64,000 nucleotides of DNA, from positions 124,001 through 188,000 of the forward strand of contig CP129481.1 of assembly GCA_030583905.1 (NCBI GenBank), read 5' to 3'. This document shows, one piece after another, positions 58,924-64,000 of the stretch. A program made the translations under genes and the position numbers. The notes below the pieces were generated by a model. The model saw nothing but the letters and a program-made list of their open reading frames with translations, did not search any database and was not told the origin of the DNA. Every line of letters starts with the position of its first letter. Position 1 is the first letter of the stretch. The stretch is from Anaerolineales bacterium. GTDB lineage: Bacteria > Chloroflexota > Anaerolineae > Anaerolineales > Villigracilaceae.

Positions 58924-59786
58924 ATCTGGATGGATTATTCACCCGTACCACGGTGACGTTTTCCGCCTCTCTCCCGACCGACAGCCTGCTCATCAACTCC
59001 AAGCCTGTTTCCGGAAAGGGGCTGGCGCGAGTCTCGTCCATCCTTGACCTTGTGCGCGCCAAAGCAGGCATCAAAGACCACGCCGAAGTGATCAGCGAGA
59101 ACAATTTCCCTGCCGGCGCGGGGATCGCCTCCTCGGCGGCGGCGTTTGCAGCATTGGCAGTGGCGGGGAGCAAAGCCGCGGGACTTGACATGAGCGAACC
59201 AGAACTCTCGGTTTTGGCACGGCGCGGATCAGGTTCCGCCGCCCGCTCCATCCCGGCTGGGTTCGTGGAGTGGAAAATGGGCGAGTCTGAAAGCGACTCG
59301 TACGCCTTTTCCATCGCGCCCGTTGACCATTGGCATCTGGTGGATTGCGTCGCGATCGTCAGCGCCGCACACAAAAAGACCGGCTCCACCGAAGGTCACG
59401 CCATCGCAGGGACAAGCCCATTACAGAATGCGCGCGTAGCGGACGCTCCGCGCCGTTTGGATATTTGCCGCAATGCGATTCTCAACAAGGATTTCGAAGC
59501 CTTTGCAGACATCATCGAACATGACTCGGACATGATGCACGCTGTGATGATGACGTCTAATCCGCCACTGATGTACTGGCAAGCCGCCACGGTGGAGATC
59601 TTCCATCACGTGCGCGAATGGCGCGCGGGCGGACTTCCTGCCGGCTATACGGTGGATGCGGGCGCGAACGTCCATGTGCTGTGTTTGGGAGATCATGCAA
59701 AGGAAGTGGAAAAACGCCTGCGCGAATTACCCGGCGTGACGGACGTGTTGGTGGCGGGCGTTGGCGGCGCGGCAAAGGTGGTGTAA
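58809..59786 (+). CDS. mvaD: Diphosphomevalonate decarboxylase
   Basis: The 325-residue GHMP-kinase-fold enzyme starts MSSNPTATAVAFANIAFIKY, then WGNRENDLRLPVNGSISMNL, typical of mevalonate diphosphate decarboxylases. IASSAAAFAALAVAGSKAAG is the ATP-binding loop and RGSGSAARSIPAGFVEW the catalytic region. It makes isopentenyl diphosphate. The gene begins inside the recombinase frame; its present promoter must come from the element or the recombinase transcript. The ribosome site is poor (AAAGGG, 13 bases away). Confidence 0.93.
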   Translation: MSSNPTATAVAFANIAFIKYWGNRENDLRLPVNGSISMNLDGLFTRTTVTFSASLPTDSLLINSKPVSGKGLARVSSILDLVRAKAGIKDHAEVISENNFPAGAGIASSAAAFAALAVAGSKAAGLDMSEPELSVLARRGSGSAARSIPAGFVEWKMGESESDSYAFSIAPVDHWHLVDCVAIVSAAHKKTGSTEGHAIAGTSPLQNARVADAPRRLDICRNAILNKDFEAFADIIEHDSDMMHAVMMTSNPPLMYWQAATVEIFHHVREWRAGGLPAGYTVDAGANVHVLCLGDHAKEVEKRLRELPGVTDVLVAGVGGAAKVV

Positions 59787-60003
59787 TCCGTTTCAACGGG
59801 CTTTGTGGGAATAGCGTGGAGGTTTATCCCCGCGCGGTACCACAGCGGGGGAATATTCCAGAAAACAGAATCAACCCCGGGGGAGAAATGAAGCGCACGA
59901 GGCGTCTAATAAAAGATTAACTTCGGCGAATCCGTTTGAAGATATAATCCGTTTTGGAAAATGGAGATTAAACGGGCTTTAACGCCTGTAAGAAGGATTT
60001 GAT

Positions 60004-61113
60004 ATGACGACGTTCATTGTGTTCTTTCTCGCGTTGAGCGGGATGATTTTTGTGCATGAGTTGGGGCATTTTATTGCCGCGCGTTGGGCAAAGATCGAAG
60101 TGGAGGAATTTGGCTTTGGTCTGCCTTCGTATAAATTGCTGACGCTTTTCAAATGGCAGGGGACGGAGTTCACGATCCATGCCCTGCCGTTGGGTGGATT
60201 CATCCGCCCGAAGGGTGAGAACGACCCGAATGTGCCGGGCGGGCTTGCCTCCGCCAACCCGTGGAAACGGCTGGTGGTCTTGTTCGCGGGTCCGCTGATG
60301 AACCTGTTGACCGCCGTCATTGTCTTTGCGATTGTGATCGCATCCCAAGGCGTTCCGGTACCGGGCAAAATTTTGGTGGATGCGGTTTCGGAGAATTCCC
60401 CCGCACAGCAGGCAAATCTCCAATCCGGCGATATTATCCTTTCCATCAACGGACAGAGTGTCACCGAGGTGGATGCCGCCATCGCCATCATCCGCGAGAA
60501 TCTCGACAAGCCGGTTGATATGGTGATCGACCGGGACGGCGAACAGTTCACGGTCAGCGCCACGCCGCTTTCCAGCCGCACGCGGGAACAGGGCGCGCTT
60601 GGCGTTGGGCTGGCATATCCCACACGCCCTGCCACATTTATTGAAAGCATTACAGGCGGCGCGACCATCACCGGTCTACAGGCGGCGACCATCATGTACC
60701 TGCCCATCGCCCTTATTCGAGGCGTCATCGCGCCGGAGGAGGCGCGGTTGGTCGGTTTCCGAGGCATTTATGACCTGTTCGATTTTGCAGTCGAGGAGGA
60801 CGTCTCCAGCCGTCAGGAAGCTGAAGCCGCCCAAAGCGGAGGCGGAAGCGCCGCATCCTCCCGTCCCACCAATTGGACGTTGAACATCATCGGTTTGCTC
60901 AGCGTATCGCTCGGTGTGTTCAACCTCTTCCCCATCCCCGCGCTCGACGGCGGGCGCATCCTGTTCACACTGCCGGAAATTCTCTTCCGCAAGCGCATCC
61001 CGCACGAATGGGAGAACATGGTCAACGGCATTGCCATGCTTCTGCTCATCAGCCTGATGCTTTTCGTCAACATCCGCGATTTCATCGATCCCGCCCAACT
61101 CCCCCTCCCCTAA
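60004..61113 (+). CDS. rseP: Site-2 protease family zinc metalloprotease with PDZ domain
   Basis: The 369-residue membrane protease has HELGHF at 19-24 (zinc site with catalytic Glu), one PDZ domain (about 115-185; VPGKILVDAVSENSPAQQAN) and the third zinc/active-site region LFPIPALDGGRILF near 305. It cuts membrane anchors such as anti-sigma factors or signal-peptide remnants. It lies three bases before the HEAT-repeat gene. In many bacteria it accompanies uppS/cdsA/dxr; here it follows mvaD. Confidence 0.92.
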   Translation: MTTFIVFFLALSGMIFVHELGHFIAARWAKIEVEEFGFGLPSYKLLTLFKWQGTEFTIHALPLGGFIRPKGENDPNVPGGLASANPWKRLVVLFAGPLMNLLTAVIVFAIVIASQGVPVPGKILVDAVSENSPAQQANLQSGDIILSINGQSVTEVDAAIAIIRENLDKPVDMVIDRDGEQFTVSATPLSSRTREQGALGVGLAYPTRPATFIESITGGATITGLQAATIMYLPIALIRGVIAPEEARLVGFRGIYDLFDFAVEEDVSSRQEAEAAQSGGGSAASSRPTNWTLNIIGLLSVSLGVFNLFPIPALDGGRILFTLPEILFRKRIPHEWENMVNGIAMLLLISLMLFVNIRDFIDPAQLPLP

Positions 61114-61115
61114 CC

Positions 61116-62123
61116 ATGTCTGAGACCCTTTCCTTCCAAAACGTCCTCGATCACCTGCTGGATTCCAAAAAGGACATCCCGGCGAATCATCTTCAGCATT
61201 ACTCCGACCTTGACCCAAAATCCCTGCGCTTGTTCATGGATGTGTGGTCCAGCGTCAAACCGGACCGTAAACTGCTCCTGCTCGACACGCTGTTAGCCCA
61301 CCTCGACACCGACACACTCGTCTCGTATGAAGACATCGGCAGGTCTTTGCTAGATGATGCGGATAGCGAAGTCCGCGCCCGCGCCATTGAATTGCTTGCC
61401 GAGTCAAACGACCCGAAACTTGTTGACACAATGATCGGCATTTTCCTCCACGACACCGAACTCGCTCCGCGCATTGAAGCCGCGAACCTGCTTGGCGAAT
61501 TCGTCCTGCTTGGCGAATTGGAGGAACTGGACGAAAACCTGCACCACAAAACGGAGGACGCCCTCATCTCCGTCATCCGCAGTGACGAGAATCCATCGCT
61601 TCGGAAACGCGCGCTCGAATCGCTCGGTTATTCCTCGCGCGATGAAATGGTCAATATCATCGAAACCGCCTTTCAGCGCGCCGACCCGACCTGGATCGCC
61701 AGTGCCTTGATCGCAATGGGACGCTCCCACGATAACCGCTGGGACGACAGCGTGGTCAGCAAACTGCTGGAGGATGATCCGCGCATCCGCGCCGCCGCCG
61801 CATCCGCCGCCGGTGAATTGAACATCGAAGCGGCAGGTCCCATCATGCTGAAAATGCTGGAAGATGAAGAAGAGGATGATGACGTGGTCTCTGCCGCGAT
61901 CTGGTCGCTTTCGCAAATTGGCGGTGAAGATGCGCGCGTGTATCTCTTAAGTCTGATCGAAACCACGGAAGACGAAGACCTGCTCGCCTTCCTGGAAGAT
62001 GCGCTCGAAAACCTGGATTTCAACGAAGAACTGGATAAATTCGACCTGCTGTCGTTGGACGAAGACGACTTGGAAGATCTCGACGAACTGGACGAACTTG
62101 AATTGGACGAAGATGAAGATTAA
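61116..62123 (+). CDS. HEAT-repeat protein with acidic C-terminus
   Basis: The 335-residue protein starts MSETLSFQNVLDHLLDSKKD at 61116, three bases after the protease stop. It has five to six HEAT/PBS-lyase-like repeats (DADSEVRARAIELLAESNDP; DPRIRAAAASAAGELNIEAA) and a strikingly Asp/Glu/Leu-rich tail from about residue 300 (DEDDLEDLDELDELELDEDE). It is a protein-interaction scaffold; partner unknown. Its translational link with the protease suggests a related process. Confidence 0.85.
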   Translation: MSETLSFQNVLDHLLDSKKDIPANHLQHYSDLDPKSLRLFMDVWSSVKPDRKLLLLDTLLAHLDTDTLVSYEDIGRSLLDDADSEVRARAIELLAESNDPKLVDTMIGIFLHDTELAPRIEAANLLGEFVLLGELEELDENLHHKTEDALISVIRSDENPSLRKRALESLGYSSRDEMVNIIETAFQRADPTWIASALIAMGRSHDNRWDDSVVSKLLEDDPRIRAAAASAAGELNIEAAGPIMLKMLEDEEEDDDVVSAAIWSLSQIGGEDARVYLLSLIETTEDEDLLAFLEDALENLDFNEELDKFDLLSLDEDDLEDLDELDELELDEDED

Positions 62124-62163
62124 GCGAAAAACATCCCGCAATGGGATATTTTTCTTACTGGAT

Positions 62164-62296
62164 AACAAAAAATCCTCCAGAAAGGGAGGATTTTCAGTGA
62201 GCGCGGAGAGGCTCGAATAGCATCCCCCCTGCGGGGACTCGCAACAAAAAATCCTCCGAAAACGGAGGATTTCCAGTGAGCGCGGAGAGGCTCGAA
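62164..62296. repeat. 54-bp direct repeat containing tRNA-Lys 3' end and terminator
   Basis: Copies at 62164-62217 and 62243-62296 share the terminator hairpin region (AAAAAATCCTCC with GGAGGATT) and 23 identical bases covering the T-loop and acceptor 3' strand of tRNA-Lys. Copy 2 is part of the intact tRNA; copy 1 is a detached 3' end. Confidence 0.8.
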
Positions 62297-62348
62297 CTCT
62301 CAACAAACGGCTTAAAAGGCCGCTGCTCTACCATTGAGCTACGCGCCC
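62277..62348 (-). tRNA. tRNA-Lys (TTT)
   Basis: The complement folds as a complete 72-base cloverleaf. The acceptor is GGGCGCG/CGCGCTC, the D-arm GCTC/GAGC, the anticodon stem GCGGC/GCCGT with loop CTTTTAA (anticodon TTT), and the T-arm GAGAG-TTCGAGC-CTCTC. CCA is not encoded. A T-rich terminator follows (62242-62270). Confidence 0.93.
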
Positions 62349-62441
62349 ATACCTAAAGCGGATTGCATTCTATCATGGCAGGATACAGACGTCAACGTAA
62401 GTAACGCAGATCACGCCGCATCTATCAGGCTGGAGGAAACC

Positions 62442-62765
62442 ATGTCCGATGTTAAATATGTAACCGAATCAGATTTTCAACAGGAAGTTCTCGGCGCCGA
62501 CCTGCCCGTGCTGGTCGATTTCACCGCCGACTGGTGCCAGCCCTGTAAAATGATCGCACCGATCGTCCATCAGCTTGCCGGTGAATGGGAGGGCAAGGTC
62601 AAGGTCGTCAAACTCGATGCAGACCAGAACCCCAATATCATGATGCAGTACGGCGTGATGGGCATTCCCACACTGATCCTTTTCAAAGGCGGCGAGATCA
62701 AGGAACGCATGACCGGCTACCAGCCCAAGGACAAGTTGTCCGCCAAGGTTACGCCGCACGTGTAA
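62442..62765 (+). CDS. trxA: Thioredoxin
   Basis: 107 residues starting MSDVKYVTESDFQQEVLGAD with ribosome site TGGAGGAAA. The active site is WCQPC (31-35), one residue different from the usual WCGPC; the cis-proline motif GIPTL is intact. It reduces protein disulphides. The Gln may alter redox potential. A terminator follows, so it is monocistronic. Confidence 0.92.
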   Translation: MSDVKYVTESDFQQEVLGADLPVLVDFTADWCQPCKMIAPIVHQLAGEWEGKVKVVKLDADQNPNIMMQYGVMGIPTLILFKGGEIKERMTGYQPKDKLSAKVTPHV

Positions 62766-62786
62766 CAGCCGTTTGCTGGATTAATG

Positions 62787-62811
62787 GAGCCGGGTTCATC
62801 CCGGCTCTTTT
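62787..62811 (+). terminator. Rho-independent terminator of trxA
   Basis: GAGCCGGG-TTCAT-CCCGGCTC followed by TTTTATT, 21 bases past the trxA stop. Confidence 0.92.
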
Positions 62812-62903
62812 ATTGACGACTCACACGCCTTCATGGTATCATTCGCCCGCTAAAAACCAGCCAAAAGCTGGCTTTGTTTTGTCTAATAAACGAGGAGAAA
62901 CTT

Positions 62904-63470
62904 ATAAGCGCCAACGAATTTCGAGTAAATGAGGGCATCCGCGTTGCGGAAGTGCGCCTGATCGGACCGGATGGAGGCAACGTAGGAGTTGTTCCCATCA
63001 AGGAAGCCTTGAAGATCGCACGCGATGCGGAAATGGACCTTGTAGAGGTCTCGCCCGGAGCCAACCCGCCTGTCTGCCGTGTAATGGACTTTGGTAAGTT
63101 CATTTATGAAAAGGCAAAGAAGGAGCGGGAAGCGAAGAAAGCTCAGACCAAGATCGAGGTCAAGGAGATCCGCCTGCGCCCGAAGACGAATTCAGCACAT
63201 CGCGGCTTCAAAGTTGACGATGCCCGCCGCTGGATCGGGCAGGGTCACAAAGTGCGCGTTACGGTCAAGTTCCGTGGACGTGAGATGGATTACCCTGAGA
63301 TCGCGCTGGAAGACCTGAAAGAGATCGCACAGGAACTTTCCGATGTTGCCACGATCGAAGTCCCGCCGCAGATGGAAGGACGTACCATGCTCGTGGTACT
63401 TGTCCCTGCCAAGGGCGGGGCAAAAAAGAAAGAGAAACCCGAGCAGGCTGAGGCGAAGTCTGAAGCGTAA
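62904..63470 (+). CDS. infC: Translation initiation factor IF-3, probable AUA start
   Basis: 188 residues: VNEGIRVAEVRLIGPDGGNV for the N-domain start, KAKKEREAKKAQTKIEVKEI in the linker, and IGQGHKVRVTVKFRGREMDY in the C-domain. IF-3 binds the 30S subunit and checks the start codon. No ATG, GTG or TTG lies between the ribosome site GAGGAG (62892-62897) and the conserved sequence; ATA at 62904 is at correct spacing. A TTG at 62874 precedes the ribosome site and is less likely. A hairpin (CCAGC/GCTGG) sits in the leader. It is followed by rpmI and rplT as usual. Confidence 0.93.
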   Translation: MSANEFRVNEGIRVAEVRLIGPDGGNVGVVPIKEALKIARDAEMDLVEVSPGANPPVCRVMDFGKFIYEKAKKEREAKKAQTKIEVKEIRLRPKTNSAHRGFKVDDARRWIGQGHKVRVTVKFRGREMDYPEIALEDLKEIAQELSDVATIEVPPQMEGRTMLVVLVPAKGGAKKKEKPEQAEAKSEA

Positions 63471-63562
63471 GCCTGATGGTTGAAAGTCCCAAACGATGTT
63501 GAACGTCCGCGGGCGTGTGAGATTGTCCGCGGTTCATTTTGTCAGAAAGGAGTACACCAGCA

Positions 63563-63796
63563 ATGCCTCGCAAAGCAAAGAAGTCTGGAAAAATCAAGCT
63601 GAAGACGCATAAGGCGACCTCCAAACGGTTCCGCCTGACCGGCTCCGGCACACTCGTGCGAACGAAGGGCGGCAAAAGCCATTTGCGCCGCCGCACGTCG
63701 GACCGCACCAAGGCGTTATTGAGCGAGATGGTCCCTGTGAAGGGTCGCAAGTACGTGAAACGCATCAAGCGCCTTGCACCAAACATGGAAGGGTAA
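63563..63796 (+). CDS. rpmI: 50S ribosomal protein L35
   Basis: 77 residues beginning MPRKAKKSGKIKLKTHKATS, very basic, with GKSHLRRRTSDRTKAL typical of L35. AAAGGAG lies upstream. Somewhat longer than the usual 64-66 residues, with a short C-terminal extension KRIKRLAPNMEG. Second gene of the infC-rpmI-rplT operon. Confidence 0.95.
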   Translation: MPRKAKKSGKIKLKTHKATSKRFRLTGSGTLVRTKGGKSHLRRRTSDRTKALLSEMVPVKGRKYVKRIKRLAPNMEG

Positions 63797-63895
63797 TCCT
63801 TCCGGTCGTCGAAAATCTTTTTTATTTGCGGCTTTCGGGTGTGCGCAACTGGTGTAACCCACCGACGCCCGCGAGTTTGCAGGAGGTAGTAGAAC

Positions 63896-64000
63896 ATGCG
63901 CGTAAAAGGAGGACCCCAAGGGTACCGCCGTCATAAGAAAGTTTTGAAGATCACGAAAGGTCAGCGCGGCTCGAAACATTTGCTGTTCAGACGAGCGAAC
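63896..64000 (+). CDS. rplT: 50S ribosomal protein L20 (5' part)
   Basis: The frame [20 protein letters not shown], then [15 protein letters not shown], is the conserved N-terminal tail of L20 (family start MARVKRGV). Cut by the window end after 35 codons. Ribosome site AGGAGG. L20 normally represses this operon by binding its leader in other bacteria. Confidence 0.93.
   Translation, partial: MRVKGGPQGYRRHKKVLKITKGQRGSKHLLFRRAN

Overview
The window looks like a chromosome segment of an Anaerolineae-type bacterium (Chloroflexota), probably a facultatively denitrifying member. This is inference from gene content: a monoderm-style Flp/Tad system without a secretin, a mevalonate-pathway decarboxylase, a Ser/Thr kinase beside an FHA-ABC exporter, a cd1 nitrite reductase, and short dispersed palindromic repeats of a kind I associate with that class. 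No 16S gene is present, so the assignment rests on gene content alone.

Layout. 0-4.6 kb: receptor-type Ser/Thr kinase (cut by the window edge) and an FHA-FHA-ABC exporter. 5-9.8 kb: a tight minus-strand run of conjugation or pilus-like genes (DnaB-like ATPase, two small membrane proteins, a PrgI-like protein, TadB, an M23 peptidase, a winged-helix protein). 10-18.9 kb: a complete sugar PTS operon (EIIC, EIIB, EIIA, HPr-EI fusion, an unusual long dehydrogenase, 1-phosphofructokinase) with a divergent LacI-type regulator and a clear promoter/operator. 19-20.3 kb: toxin-antitoxin-like debris and a nucleotidyltransferase pair under a large palindrome. 20.4-23.9 kb: a second cluster of secretion or pilus genes (two prepilin-peptidase-like proteins, a VirB6-like membrane protein, a PD-(D/E)XK-like protein). 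24-25.2 kb: GAF/HD-GYP protein. 25.4-29 kb: an SOS-box-driven operon of a LuxR-type HTH protein, a RecA-fold protein without a P-loop, a small coiled-coil protein and a degenerate B-family DNA polymerase.

29-41.5 kb is a respiratory island: membrane haem-copper-like proteins, lipoprotein cytochrome c, cytochrome b561, cupin, NirS with an extra haem-c domain, two Crp/Fnr regulators with matching DNA boxes, a DUF2249 protein, a metal-binding chaperone and a P1B ATPase. Several broken genes (Crp/Fnr, DUF488, CPBP) mark repeated deletion. 42.2-43.4 kb holds a PIN toxin-antitoxin pair with an amber stop in the toxin and a tRNA 3'-end relic beside a 17-bp inverted repeat.

43.4-58.8 kb behaves as an integrated plasmid-like element: Flp pilin, TadE/G-like proteins, TadC, a DnaA-domain initiator carrying six iterons and an AT-rich tract inside its own gene, ParA with a partner, several small DNA-binding proteins, two copies of a phased TACGG operator array, and a large serine recombinase whose 3' end runs into the start of mvaD. 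58.8-64 kb is conserved chromosome: mvaD, a site-2 protease, a HEAT-repeat protein, tRNA-Lys with a duplicated 3' end, thioredoxin, and infC-rpmI-rplT. The Tad/conjugation genes in the three clusters complement each other, but no motor ATPase (CpaF, VirB4, VirD4) or relaxase is visible. I read them as one machine split across loci, or as a decayed element.
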